NCBI GenBank assembly: GCA_024516035.1
Contig: CM044960.1
Location: 19,794,668 to 19,858,667, forward strand
Direction: 5' to 3'
Length of the DNA: 64,000 nucleotides
Source: Bactericera cockerelli
Taxonomy: Eukaryota > Arthropoda > Insecta > Hemiptera > Triozidae
This document shows, in pieces, positions 37,894 to 52,022 of the stretch (position 1 is the first letter of the stretch; each line of letters begins with the position of its first letter). Position numbers and translations under genes: made by a program. The notes beneath the pieces were generated by a model. That model did not search any database, was not told the origin of the DNA, and saw only the letters and a list, made by a program, of their open reading frames with translations.

Positions 37894-40800
37894 TCTGCAT
37901 GTAATTCAAGAATTCAAGATATTGAGTGACCATTATACCTTTTGATGTTTTCCAAACCTCCTTATTGCTATATAATTCGTACGGAGGAACCAACTCAGTG
38001 GAACACTCAGAATGAGGTTCAATGTACACACGCAAGACAAAGGAGAAAACAAAGCAATAGCTGACAGAGTGATGAGGATAAGGCCCTTTGTTGGGATGTC
38101 ATAAAATTTCATTCCAGCCATTTCCTTCTTTTTCTTTTACTTGCCCATTTTCTTTTTAATGCAAGGCCTTAGCAGTTGTTAATTATATTTATTGACTTCA
38201 GGAAGGATCATTGTTGGATAGAGACAGTGAGGATACACTTTATCATCGAAATAAAGTATATTTATGAGTGGAAGAGAAGTGTAGAACTTTTCAAATAATA
38301 TGCTTGGATATTGATATCATTTTGTCATTAGAAGTAACAAAACAAGCACATTTACCTTGCGTCTAGGGTCTCTTTATCAACTCACTCTTTATCAAATCAA
38401 AACTTATTGAACATATACGATTATACGCCATACGTGCTATCACCTATCCAGCAGGATAGTGCTTTGAAGTACCCTTTCGTATAGCATCTAACATCACAAG
38501 CACCCTGATGTACTATCCCTCCACTCCCTGCGTCTTCCCCTTCAATTTTCATGATTAAAAGATATAAAACTGCAGACGAGTTCCCCTACCCTACCCCCTC
38601 CCCTCTCTGGTGTGGTTAATCACTTGTTACGCTCAATTTTGAAAGTGATCAATAATACCTTCCCCGCTCCTTTTCCCTCCCATACTCCCCCTTTCTTCCC
38701 CTATCTTTTGTCAAAGCCCCTTACTTTCTTTATCGTTGCCCCTTCATTCGTTTCTAGAAGACTCACTTTCCATTCCGCTCCCATACAGGCGGGTGAGAAG
38801 GTAGGTAATTTCCCAGACCCCGCTCTGAAGGCATTCTTTACAGTAATGTTCATTTAGACACGAAATACGACTCGACTTGGACTGTTGTGTGGCGTGCAGG
38901 CACAGGGGTATTGTACATGGCTGTCCTGGCTTGGTGAGCACAATGTGGGCTCGCGTTTTCCTTTGATTTGATTTTTGATTGTTAATACCTGAACAAATAA
39001 ATGCACAGCGTAGTGACCATATAAGTTACAAGGAAAATCAGAACTTCAAAATAGCCATCGATAAGTAGTAATGCAGGAAGCTCGATTCAGTGTTATGACC
39101 ATGTTATGGTTTTGTATTAATGCAAAGCATATTTCTTTCACAATTTTCCTGTACAAGATTGAATACTTTGTCCATGTAGTAGAGAGCTAAATTATTGTAG
39201 ATTGTAGTTGGAGTTATTATACACCTTATTATGATTGAAGCTTGAGCTGGTCCATACAGTTGTGCCAATTATACTCCATTGCCATTCAATCTGTTGTTTC
39301 ACTTTCTTGCAAATGCATTCCCACTGATTGTTTATTATTTTATTTATAATCAAACATAATGTGCATGCATAATGACGTTCTCTTTGTTCACTTTGAAATG
39401 CAGTTTCGCAAATTATTTCACATTTTGTTGAGTTGCAATTTAGCAATTACGTTTTGACCTAGAGGTTTATTAAATGAAAATTTTAATAACTTTATTATAA
39501 ATATATTTTGCGCTCCCCAACGTTCTATTTTCTGTAATTTGTTGTATGCTAGTTTTTGACTTTGTTTGGTTCGTGGTTTTCCATAATTGTTTGCTCTAGA
39601 CAAAATTAATTGGTTATTTTCCAGCAGTGGTTCAATGATGAAAAATATGGTCCTTTTTACCAGCTTTTTTTTACAAATAATTCCATTAATTGTTCGCAAT
39701 CTCAAAAGAGAATTTTTGGTTATCGTCAACAGAACGAAAAATGGGAAAGAAATAACGAAATTCCTGTAACCGTAAATTCCTAAGAAGGTAGGATAATATA
39801 CTTAAAACGAGAAAATGGAGGAATACAGAAGGAAAAATATAAGAGAGAGAGAGGCGTAGCACACCTGGGGTAAAAACCGCAAGTTAAACAAAGAGGAGAG
39901 AAAAAGAGACAGAGAAAAATGCTCCCCCCCTCAGGTCCTCCACCATGGTTTTTAGGATATAAATTATCTCTCCCTCCCTCTGCATTACATCCTCCCCTCC
40001 TAATTGTGTGTATGTAATATTAGTGATTAATGGTGTATACACGGCCGCGCCGCCTAGTAGCTAACAGTTCTTCCTGTACCCGTGGTGCTAATGGGCCACA
40101 TGAGGGAGGCTTTTGTCTCTAAGAGAGGTTAATGGGGTCTAGGCATGTTGAGGTGGCTCTGTCTTCAAGTTTAAAATTCATGTTTTGATGGGTAGTTTCT
40201 AATAGTGATGGCAGTTTCTACTGTCCAACATGACAAGACTGATAAGCTTATAGATTCTTAGGTAAAGAAGCATAAGAAAAATGTGCCGTTTTATTTCCAG
40301 ACCTTTAGTGTTTACCAAAAATCCTTCAGACCATCTCATCTTTGAAAATTTTCCTTAGTCACCAAAAGAGATGAAAATAAAAAATACTTTTTCCCAAGAA
40401 TGTCAATTCGCCACGAAATCAATTTCACTTAAGCTGAAAAGTTAATTGAACAGTCTCTACCTAGTGGAGTGGAGGTAGAAAAATGAATTCTCAAGTCATT
40501 TTCATAAAGTTACTATTGATCCGTGTCCTGGGGAGCAAGAGTTCTGCCGACGTCAGCACTCATTTCAATTAAAACCAACACTGCGAAACTAATAATATTG
40601 AATAAAATTAATTACTCGAAATTACTTCACTATCTGCGTCCCTGTCCTTTGTGACCCTTAACTTTTTCTCTCCGGCGTGTCCTCCCTCCCCCCTCCTCCA
40701 TGTCCCCGCGTTTCCTATCGTATTTTGTCTGTTCTTATTTTCCTTTCAATAAGTTTCAGTTTCAATGGCGGCGTCTCCTTATCAACAGCATCGTCATAGT

Positions 40801-41507
40801 TTTAATTACTCTCTGGAAACTTTTCAAATAGGAAACTTGAAGGGTCCGGGATAGCTTTAATATATTCAACAAAGAAGATAACTCTGTGTTGTATGTTGCC
40901 TTTACATGGCTCTATTGTTTATGATGTTCTCAAAGGATGGTGAAGATCCTATAGGCTTTGTAGCTGATGTGCTAGATTCCGGTGCTATACTTACCCCAAG
41001 TGGAGGCCACCCTGTACAAGAAAGAGATTATACGGAGGCCCATCCATTGCACTTCGGTTACTTTATACCCCTTCTTGAACAGTGTTCTAGGATTTACAAT
41101 TCATGTTGCTTCTCTTGCCATGAAATACCTATAAATTGTCAGTGAATTAATAATTAGAAATTTGTGAGACTTTTCGTTCCTTAACTTTCCAATTTGTTTC
41201 CTTTTCGTAACTATGTTGATGGTTTGATTTTTCCGTTGTTTTCATTTCGATTTAGATTAGGAGAAATTGTTTCACCCTGTATACGCACAAGATATTGTTT
41301 TTTGTCTGCACCAAGTATTTATTTTACTAACTATATAATATACGGGAATACTCTGAAGGAGACGGGAGTTTTTGTGTTTCAGGTTTTCAAAGTTTCAATT
41401 GATTTATTTATTACTTTGAAGAGCTTTTGCTTAAAAGTAGCTTCTTGTGTTGTAAACTTATTTGTAATTAATCATACCGGTGCTGCAAGTTCTTTGTGGT
41501 GAATACA

Positions 41508-41548
41508 TACAGGGTGTTCCCAGCCGGGGTGCGATGAATCATCCTGTA
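41508..41548. repeat. 41-bp mini-element bounded by TACAGGGTG and CATCCTGTA
   Basis: The box TACAGGGTG opens and CATCCTGTA closes a 41-bp segment. A unit of similar size (TACAGGGTG ... CACCCTGTA, 19098-19134) sits inside each arm of the large palindrome. Confidence 0.5.
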
Positions 41549-44500
41549 TTTAATATTATGAACAATTTTTGGTTGTGAAATTGAATAGAGAGAGTAGTAC
41601 TTTTAAATGGAGGACGTTAATTTAATAGAAAATAATTTCGGGTAATATTAATATATTACCCAAAAGTATTCTTTTCAAGCTTAATGTTCTCGTTTTGAAA
41701 CTGCCTGTGAGAAAGATGTGGATGGCGAGTGAGAGCTTCAGAGACACAGTATTGTGGACCAGATAGGATCTGCTCTCTATCTAACACTTCAAAATATTTT
41801 GGTCCAAACCAGATCCTAGATCCAGGAGATGATAGCCCCTGCGGAGCGGTCATTCCCGGTGCTATAATTTGGTGTTAAGTTAATTTATGAGATTTGAGCT
41901 TAACAGATTCGGCTTCTCACCTTAGCCAGTGCATACGCTTGAGTTTCTACTCTGGGATATCTCGTTGAGCTAAATATTGACCTTTCAGTACTAGAATTTT
42001 AACTAACTTATACTCATACATTACGTTTGATATTTTTTAATTCAGCGAAACTGCGAAAGGTGGCATCTTGGAGGTCCAAGAAAATTCAACTATGCTAATA
42101 TCAACTAATGTTGGTTTACAGGTTGGTTACACTAGGTTAATATTGTTTTAGGTCCAATACTCTAACCTACTAAGCTTTTGAGGGACTGATTCCACTGATT
42201 TGTTATTAATAGGTAATTTAACTACAATTTTAAAGAATATTCAGTTGAATTATTACAAGTCTAACTGATAAGTCTGGAAACTTCTCTTCTCAGTCACTTG
42301 TAGTGAAAGGCTGGCAAGAATATCAGATCTTGCATCTTGACAAGTACATATTACTAGATGATGAATGAGATGTGAGGAGTGGGATAGAACATTTTCATAA
42401 GGTTCTTCAAATAATCTTGAACCCAGTGGAGGTTGGTCTCGACATTCAAAAGACTATCTCTTAAGATGAAGGTTTTTCCTTGAAACATAGTCAAGTGTAA
42501 TTGGTGTTAAAATACTCTTTCAATCAAAGAAGAAATTGTCTTGGTAGAGCCTGCAGCAATCCCAGCACGTTTTGCTGTGGAAATTTTATGATTCTGTGCC
42601 AAAGAAGTAGTTAAAATCGAATTACAGTTGTTAAACATATTATTCGGTATTGATATACAAATAGATTTGAAGAATGGCACAGTATGGGTCGTTCACCCTT
42701 AAACGTGATTCATATTGAAGGCTGGAATATTGCATGAATTGGATAGTTTACTTCTTTCTTGAGTCGGAATAGTAAATAAATAGAACGAAGCAGTTATTTT
42801 CAAGTCAAAACAAATTGGGAACAGTAAAACAGTGGCTTTTTTTTATTTTTTTATTAAGTTATTCTCAATTTAATTGCGACGCGAGGTCGTCATCAATATG
42901 AATCAGCATTAATCCATTAAATTTCAATTCAATTAAATCTACGCCGAAGAAATGCTCATTTTTTAGTACTCCAATAGTATTTTTATTCAAATACTTTAAT
43001 TGTTACTTTAATATTTTTAATTAACAATACTAAATAAATTAACTAAAGATACTTATAATAAAATGAAAACATGGACTTGAGGAACGGCACAAACGACCAT
43101 ATAATATTGGTTATAAAGTGGCAAGTTTCAGTGGCCCATAATGCAAAGTATGCGTTGGGCCACTTTTTGCCGAAGCATGCTCTTGGAATTTGGATTTCTC
43201 CATTTTAACAAAAGGTTGAAAACATTTTTTGGTGGGGAAGATTTCTTTATAATATTATTAGCTGATTTGCTTTCGAGTATATTTTGTCCTTCCTTTCTTC
43301 GAAACCTGTCCTGGCATATTATATTACTCTTTCAGGCACTGTGGCCATTCCCCACTCATTGCCTTCACCTCAAATTATGTGTGACCTACATGTATGTCGT
43401 AGTATAAAATAATCCTTACATTAAGATTTTAATAAGGTATCTATTAAAACCTTAAATAATGTATATACCTAATAAGATTATTTTCCATTTCAAATTGTTG
43501 CTCTCCTTGTATTACCCTTTTCAAAATTAATTTCAAAATGTTTGCATATATTATTTATTTATTTTGTCGAAATTTATGAAAAGTTTCCGAGGCCTTTGTT
43601 GAAACAACAACATCAGAAATATTAACAAGGAAGGTTCTGGGTTTTTTCCAATGAAAGTTTGAAGTTTCTTGGATTATTTTGAAGGAAAACAAAGCCTTTG
43701 ACCATTTTATTACCAAATATATCGAACCACTAACTGTGAATAATTCATATTATGTTCTTTCTCGACTATGAGATAGTAATTTTTCCATATACACGGTGAA
43801 CATCAAAATTTCACGAGTATTCAGAGTGAGAACGACTTGTGTTACAACTGGGAGCGTCCATCGTGATTCACAGTTGAAAATATCAAGGTTTGTTTTCAAC
43901 ATCCATGTATAGGTTGACTAAGACCGTGACCACAGTATTTCGTATCATAATTAATTAAGTAATTATAATAAAAAAAATCTGCATTTTTTATTTCAAAGAG
44001 GAGCTTCATCCCCTTGATTCGGACTTTTCTGTACATGCCTCGTGCTACAGGAATTGAACATTCGACACCAATTAGTGAGATTATAACAAAGCTGTTTGTA
44101 TTTGCTGTTCTTGCCTATGTTAGCATTTTCTATTTCCGTTCCGACTAAAAGCTCGGGTTCGGATGTTTTTATTTTAATTAATTATTTTGGCGACGTCCGT
44201 ACGTCCGACCCGTGCCTGTTTGTTATGTAAACTAACCAGGCGGGGACGGAGTTGGGTGAGGCAGCACGCAGTATTAATTCTACGAGTTGAATAAATTTCA
44301 TAGAATTTCTTTGTTGCTCAAATGTCTCAAATACGCAACAGCTTTTCATTCTGTTCGTCTTGTAATAATTCTTGCCTGTTCTGTTTTGTGTGTTACGCAA
44401 CTCTGCGTCCCCCTCCCTCCCACCTTCTGTATTGTTGACAGATTAGACTTTGCACTTATTCCTTTCATTTTTCATTTAAATGAAAGGTCTTGAATATTGT

Positions 44501-47500
44501 TTGCACGTGTCTTATAACATAAAATCTTACTAGAACCCATCCGATCTTACTACCGGTATTGCGTACATAAATATGTATCCTTAATTTTGAGTTACCTTAA
44601 TTTATCTCTACAGCCGATTTTGCACATGAATTAGTTCCATGTACTGCTATCCGTGCTTAATATTTAAATAGGTACACAGTTGTGGATATTTCAGAAATAT
44701 TTCACTCTCAGGAATACCAGATGTGTATGTATTTATGTAAAGATGCATGTTATTGTTCTGAAAATGTTACAGCTCAGATCAGTTTGATCATGGGTTTCAA
44801 ATAAGGAAACGGCATCTCACCAGCAGAGCTACTCTCCACGTCCATGAGCATAGATTCAAATTAAATTCAAATTTCAAGGAAAGCTATTAAAATTAGTATT
44901 TTTCGTGTGTGAATGTTATCTTGGACAACGAATCTAGAATACTCGAAGTGTACTCTTCTCTTGTCTTATTACCAACATCCTCAATTTGTTTAGTCCATTG
45001 TTCCTCAAGATGACTGAGTTCCTGTCTTTCTCCACTCCAGGCTGGCCGGGCTTCTCCTTGTTCACGGTTCAGCTGGTCCATGACTCCATCCATGTATTCA
45101 ACTTGCTAGCTTCTTCTACTTCGGATTCTAGGAATTTCAAGAGGATGCCACGATGTTTCTGGTATCGGTGCTTGCTTTTCCAAGCGTCAAATTGATTTTG
45201 TATATAGTTTCACACCCAATGTTCACGGCAATCCTGTCTTCCTGGGTGAGAGTAACCCACACGAAGGAGGAGGGGGCTGTCTGTTTGACCTGTGTCATAC
45301 GAGATCCTGGCTAATTAAAACGCAGAGTCCCATAGAATTTCATCAAAGAGATTTCCCTGTTCCCCCTCTGACTATGATGAATGCCCCGTCAGCTAAGAGA
45401 GACCACAAAGACTTCCCAAGAAATTTTCTACCTCATCCGTAAACAGAAATGTTTTCGACAAGTTGAAATATATGACAGCGCCAAAGTTGCGAGGAGCCTT
45501 ATCTAAAAGTTACGCCTCCGCCGCAAAGCAACCCCAATCCTAATCCGACGTGATATTACTCAAGTAGGTAAAGAACTTTAGAATCCTTCATCCCCCTGAT
45601 AAGACACTTTTTACCTGTATGTGCTTGGTAATTTAACATACAAGGAAAACACTGCTTTGGTTCGTACTGTAGTGAGCTGAGATCAGAATAGGTACCCTAG
45701 AAAGTAGTTCATAGAATGTCTACGAGTTAATGTATTAGGTTGTAGGATTTAGGCTATATCTTCTGTGGGAGAATAATATGAGACCCTCTCTTGCAGCATG
45801 TAATCAATCTTTGCATGTAGATTGTAGAATGATACTTGAAAAACTAATCTCTCTTAAAGTTAGAGTGTTTCAATATTTATTACACTTAACCTAGCAAAAT
45901 TTGTTACCTTTAAGCATTCGCTTGGAATTATGAATTCTCATTTGAATAACATCCTGTATATCTGTGTTAACATTAATTCCTCCATCCTAGCTAGCACAAG
46001 TTTCTGCAAGTTTTATTTTTTCGGGAGACACAAAGGAGCTGAAAATTTGTGATGTGGTTAACAGGTGACTTATTCAAAAGTTTAGGAAAGTTAAGAGACG
46101 CTCTAGCGAAGAAGCTTATGAGCGCAGAGATGAAGTTAACGGGTAATAAGCTTTCATTTGAGCTCTCTTCCCGCCCCACCCATTCTCCACTGAGGGAGAA
46201 GGCACTGGTGAATGTTTCAACATGGAACTTTTTCACCTGCTACCTCCACTCCGTCATAAAATGTTTATAGCCTTCTCTTCGATCGTTGAATTTCTTCTGG
46301 AGAGTGTCTTGTTTATAAATTTATTCCGCAGCCTTTTGTGTTTATTGACGACACTATGCGACATGACCCTTCCTTAAGGTCGGTGGTGTAGGCTTTCAGA
46401 GTTATTAAAGTGGATGCATTATATTTATATCTGATGTGTGTATTGTGTAAGCATCAACAGAGAGCTCGATTAACAAAGGATTTCCTAGTAAATGATGTAA
46501 GCGTGTGTGGTGAAAAGCTCCTAATAATTATGAAGGATTTCGATTGCATTTGCCACATTCTCTTGGTTAACATCAAAACTTTCAGGTCTTTCAGCGTGCA
46601 TAAGTAAGTACTATTATAATTATGAAATGTCCGTCAGGCACAATAATAATAATTAGCAGCTCATGACGTGTTAAATGTCGAGGCCATGATTAGACCAGGC
46701 AAAGGACACGCCCATTTTAATTAGACATATGATATCATTGTATCTGGCAATCCTCTGTGGTATTTCTTTTTCATATTAATGTTTTCTTTATTTTTTTTAG
46801 ATTGATTTAAATTTGTCTTTGGAAAGGTCAAGAGTTCGTTCTTGGCTCATTTTTGCAGCCTGAATCGCAAACCGTCTTGCTAATTTGAATTATGAGTGAC
46901 GGCTTCTTCAATTTTTATTACTATGTGTAGCAGAGAACAAATTTACAGTTGTTTGCTTTCCGGCTCTGTTCAGAACAAAAGAATAAGTAGGAAGCGTGGT
47001 ACACAAGTTTGATCCGGCCGAATATTTTACGTTGCCAAAATTAATGCATCATAAAATTACAATGTATTATTAATGAATTTGACGGAACTCTGCATATTAG
47101 GAGTAGTACATTAGTATTACTATTTCTTCAACTATAATTCTTTTTATGGTAATCATAATTTATACGTTCTTATTAGAATTGTAAATTGGTACACCTCTGA
47201 TATGATATCAAAATAAAATGTTCTCTAGAAATCAGGCCTCTCACACTTCCTTTTCCCAAGAGGCGAGCAACGTAAAACCTTGTTAAGTCGTTATGCTCTC
47301 ATATGACGGAATGACCAGAGGCCGCCCGGTAACCTTGGGGATTTCTAATCCGGGGACCCGGGTTCAGGCCACGCGTGTGGGAGTTTAGTGGGAGCATTCA
47401 CCCGGGGCTCGCGTCTAGAGGTCAGAGAGAACCTCTTGTTAGGATCATTTTGAAATATGAGCTCTCTCCTCTCTAGATGAATAATGACTGCAGTCGTGTT

Positions 47501-49716
47501 GCACTGGTCCAGCTCAGTGCATATAGAAATGAGATATGCCCATATGCATTACAGACATTGCTTTAGCGGAGATCGGAGGTCCCTAACCCAAGGGCAGTTG
47601 TTGGAGTAAGATCTTTGAGTGATACCAACTTACAGAAGCCAAATCAGTGATGTTGTGACATGATGAGAACATGAGATGATATGCAACTATCATTTCTTTT
47701 CAGGTTTTAGTGATAGGAACTAATCATCATTGTAATAAAAGGGGTAAATCAACAATTCAGGGTAAATGAGCTTCAGTCCATTGAGCAATAGCTAGAAATT
47801 ACATCGCTAATCCCAGAGGAAAATTAAGTGTGATTCTTTATTTGGTACTATATAAAGTAGCTTTGGGGACATATGAATTGCTACAATACTTAAAACTTGC
47901 TGGAAGGCGTACAATGATTTTTTACAGAAAATTTTCAGAAATGAGTGCTTTAATAACTTGAGTTTTGTTTTGAATATATTTCATCGGTTCTGGAGAAGTG
48001 TTAAGTTCTTATAAAGAGCATTTCTGCGCTAAGAGGATCAAACGTGCTTTAGTTGTGAAGCACTTGGCGCCTGCAGTGCTTGCCTCTCTAATTCCTCGGG
48101 TTTTTTGTCCCATCTATCTATCCTTAGTATGCTTCAGTAGACATGCAGAAAGGAGCAAGTCACATTCCTACCCAAGTGTTTGTCTCTCTCAGACTCATCG
48201 CGAGTGCGATTGTTGACTCACCGCCCTTACAATCCAAGAATCTTCTTCATTCTTTAACTTATCACTAAGGTGCTTTAACAACACCGTAATTCGCACCGTC
48301 ATGTCAATTCTTAATGTGTGAATTGTGAGACATTTAAATCAGGAACAAGGATTACAGGATCCTAATTATCTTCTACCCAGTGAGCAACTTCACACTTCTG
48401 AATGCTAAAGCAATACTTTTTTTTACTGGAATGTATCAAGTACGCACTGTTCCACATTCATTTCAAAACACTCAGTTTCGTATGTGAGAAATGCTAACAC
48501 GCTAATTACGGTTTTGACCTTCCTTGCGAATTTCTGACGCCTGTAAACGCCACAGAAATGTTTGCAATTTGTTATTTTCCATTATTTACGAGCAACTTGT
48601 CCATCTGAGCAATTTGCGATTGCATTGACGTTTTGTGCAATGATAGAAATCGGTGCAGACAAGTTCCAAGTACAATCTCGGCTGGATTTTGATACTAATC
48701 ATAATGTCAAGATAGTCAAGAGTTGTTTGGTCTTCATGTTAACTTCTAAATATTTTTCTTGTTGCTCATTGCAGCTTTTTGTATGACCACTTTTGACCAC
48801 TATTGACAGAGGATAAAAATAAAACATATCTAACCTTGATTTTGTATAGTAATATGATAAAGAATAATCTTATTAATCAACAGATGAGACAAAGGGAATT
48901 ATCTCATGAAATTCTCCCTATAGCTATCAATGAGTCGAAGGAGTATCTAAACTTTTCTCGGTCAGAAACGAGACCCTAAAAAATGGGGTAGCACTTGGCT
49001 GGTCGCACAATTGCAAGCAAAGAAACTAGTGTGCTGTCTCTATATGGATCGGCCATAGCGCCTGGTATGGAAGTTGACACTGCTTGGTTCCGTGTTGTGC
49101 CCAATAAGGTATGCCACCTCACAGGGAGATACTGATGCCAGCTGCGTGTGAGCACATGAGTGACCAAGGAATCTGTTATGAAGGGAATGACAGCTAATAA
49201 ATGGCTCTAATGAGAAAACGCATTACACAGATATGTTACATTCTTGTGTATGGCAGATGATAATTTATTTTCAATACTACAGACGAATACTATACACTTT
49301 GAAGTGTCCTTCACACTTGAGGTAGGTAAAAAGTTAGACCTAAGTTCGGTATCCTGTGATACTATGTGCTCTTTGGAAATGATCGTTATTCCATATTATT
49401 CAAATGCAATCTAGCACACTACTAATTAGATCATGTTATATTCCAATCTCTCACTATATTTTATAATGGACATTAATTAAAGGAATTGTATTGAGTTGTG
49501 ATTTGATAGGTAACTTATTAACATGTTTTACTCTGCATAATTGTACATGGGTTGGAACAAGTTATATGAAATGTAGGTGTCAACTTGACTACGTGATGCA
49601 AGTCTAGATCTCACCTCACTGCAGTTCTAGTGCTGCACATATCTCGTGTCGTCACCACATCAAGGAAACCACGGACCTGCATAATCTCGTGCAGTGGCCA
49701 CCACCCACGACGCCGC

Positions 49717-50024
49717 AGTGCCAACTCTCATTCACATAACCACCTCTACCAGTGGCGGCCAACTCTCATTCACATAAACACCTCTACCAGTGGCGGCCAT
49801 AACTCACTCACATAACATCCTCTACCAGTGGCGGCCAACTCTCAGTCACATAACCACCTCTACCAGTGGCGGCCATAACTCACTCACATAACATCCTCGA
49901 CCAGTGGCGGCCAACTCTCAGTCACATAACCACCTCTACCAGTGGCGGCCAACTCTCAGTCACATAACCACCTCTACCAGTGGCGGCCAACTCTCAGTCA
50001 CATAACCACCTCTAATAGTGGCGG
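49717..50024. repeat. 38-bp minisatellite, about 8 units
   Basis: The unit is roughly CTCTACCAGTGGCGGCCAAC followed by TCTCAGTCACATAACCAC, period about 38 bp. Two unit variants (CACCTCTACC with AACTCTCAGT, and CATCCTCTACC with ATAACTCACT) are interspersed. It is read through by a spurious ORF. Confidence 0.9.
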
Positions 50025-50445
50025 GGTTCTCAAACCTCCCGACATGCTTAGAAATAACCTGAAATTTGGAATAATACAATTATCTTCATTTAAAATAAAG
50101 AACTTTTCTATGTATCTCATCGAGTAATCTTGAGTCCAGTTAAAGTTTCATATCCATGATGTTTAAAATGTTATTCTTCTTATTATGTTACCTATGTAAA
50201 GTTCTGGAGCTTTTGTTCAAGTTTTAATCACCATGGAAATGAGAAAACTTTCCGATACATTTTTACTGAGAAATTTCATGAGATTGTGGTGGACCAGAAA
50301 AAAAGAGTTTATCGTCTCAAGTTAGAAGCAGAGGATCCGTCGAAGGCAAAAGTTGTTTTTTACGATAGGAACTTATTTCATATATCTACCATGTTGAGAA
50401 AGTGGATTTGTTTGGAACGAATAATTGTTTTACCACAGTGCCACC

Positions 50446-52014
50446 CAGGGACGGCCGGTGCTAAGGAGCTGCGGAACTCCAGCACCCCCAGACGAAAAGG
50501 AAAGAAAAGTTTTTTTTTTCATGTCTCTCTAGCTTGTAGTAAATGAAAATCATTACACATATTTAGAACAATCAATTCATAAAAAATATTATCATGATAA
50601 AAAAATCATACTAAATAAAAACTAGGTACCTAATTAGATAAATCTTTACCCAAGCTTGATTGTACAGAACATAAATCTAATACGCTCTTTAAACTTTTTG
50701 GTTTGTCCGTGCGGAGCGCTACCGCGCTCCGTAGAGCATTTCTCTTTTCTCTGCTCATGCCTTATTGAAAGAGAAGGCATGCTATTGTAATAGAGCAACC
50801 AAACCTAGGTCGGTGCGGTTCAAAGAGAGGGACAAAGAAACAAAAGAATTTTGACTCCGGGCAGAAAAACAGGAGAGAGACAAGGACCGCTGAAAAATTT
50901 CTGATTGACTTCAGAGCTTATAGAGCTATGTGGTAAAAACACAGAGCTATTTTTAGATTTCCGTTCATGAGGAGAGGGGAAGCCGGAAGGAACTACAACT
51001 AGTTCAAGGTTCAAGTAGTTCAACGTCTCGTCCTCGCGGGGTTTGGTATTGTGCCCTTTTATTCAGCGATATTTATGTTAATAATTTCACGTGTTTTTGT
51101 TTTGAAAATTAATTAATAATCGTACAATTTATTTAATGATTTAAAGTACAGTGTAACAAATTAAACAAATAACAATAAATTGAATTAACCTAACAGTTTT
51201 ATTTTACCCAAAGTTTTATAAACATATAGGTCTATAATTATAACATTTATTTTATCCTTAATTTTGAATTCATTTTAATATTTAATTTGTGCAATCAATT
51301 TAAGTTGGGTTTGAAACTTCTTATAAAGGATATTAAAATTAAAATAGCATTATCAATTCATTCTCTTTAAAGTTACAAAATGTATATTTTTACTTTTGAT
51401 GAAAAAAGTATAGAAAGTATTGTTTTTTATCACCTAGGAATTAGGTAATTACATTTCAAAGCGGGTATAGAAAAACAAAATTAATTCAGTTGACATCTTA
51501 TTAAGAATAAGTTTTCTTTGTTTTCATTCACTTGACAAAAAAATGATTTCAAACATACATATTTGATTCTGACTTCAATGAAAAAGCCATTCACAAGTTT
51601 TGTTCGAAATCCAGGCGAATGGATTCTACTCCAAATAATCAGTAGAGTAAGTCCTTCATAAATTACTCTTATTTTCTTTCTTTTGAACATTTTTTTTTCT
51701 CATCTATGTTGAAAAAAATCAACAATGGTTGTGAAAAATAAACGTTATTCCAAAATTATCATCATATCTGCGTCAGCTAATGATGTTTATAAATTAAAAC
51801 AAATTAGTTTATTATGATACCTAACCACTCTAACAGAATTCTCGAAAATCACCACACTTGAGACTTGAACTATTGACCCCCTAGTTAGAATTCCCTCTCC
51901 CTGACATAACCACTTCACCACTAGGCCTTGCAGACATGTATTAAATGTTGCATAGTTTTTCTTTTCGTAAATTTTGACAGCACCCCCAATCCAAATTCCC
52001 ACCGGCCGCGCCTG
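50446..52014. mobile_element. Non-autonomous hAT-like DNA transposon
   Basis: A 1569-bp element. The terminal inverted repeats are CAGGGACGGCCGGTG (50446-50460) and the complement of CAGGCGCGGCCGGTG (52000-52014). They are flanked by an exact 8-bp duplication GTGCCACC at 50438-50445 and 52015-52022. An 8-bp duplication and CAG-starting ends are hallmarks of the hAT superfamily. No transposase frame is present, so it would depend on an enzyme made elsewhere. Its middle is AT-rich and holds a minus-strand tRNA-like segment (51850-51935), probably a nested SINE. Confidence 0.8.
51850..51935 (-). repeat. tRNA-like segment nested in the hAT-like element
   Basis: The minus strand reads GCAAGGCCTAGTGGTGAAGT (A-box) and then ATAGTTCAAGTCTCAAGTG (B-box). 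Probably a SINE head that inserted into the DNA transposon, or a captured tRNA pseudogene. Confidence 0.45.
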
Positions 52015-52022
52015 GTGCCACC

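Larger units (their letters stand above)
37609..50437. other. Unannotated, probably intronic
   Basis: About 12.8 kb of AT-rich sequence. Noted within it: a repeat fragment (37849-37893), a GC-rich patch at 40035-40105, a 35-bp palindrome at 43129-43163 (AGTGGCCCA ... TGGGCCACT), a possible but weak tRNA-like patch near 47310-47400 and the 38-bp minisatellite. None of the short frames resembles a protein. Confidence 0.5.

Noticed and set aside
47310..47400. Possible tRNA-like patch with GGGTTCAGGCC
   Set aside because: The B-box is imperfect and no A-box at proper spacing could be found.
49630..50127. Two short frames with repeats of HNHLYQWRPT type
   Set aside because: These are translations of the 38-bp minisatellite. 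The frame changes between units, so it is not a repeat protein.
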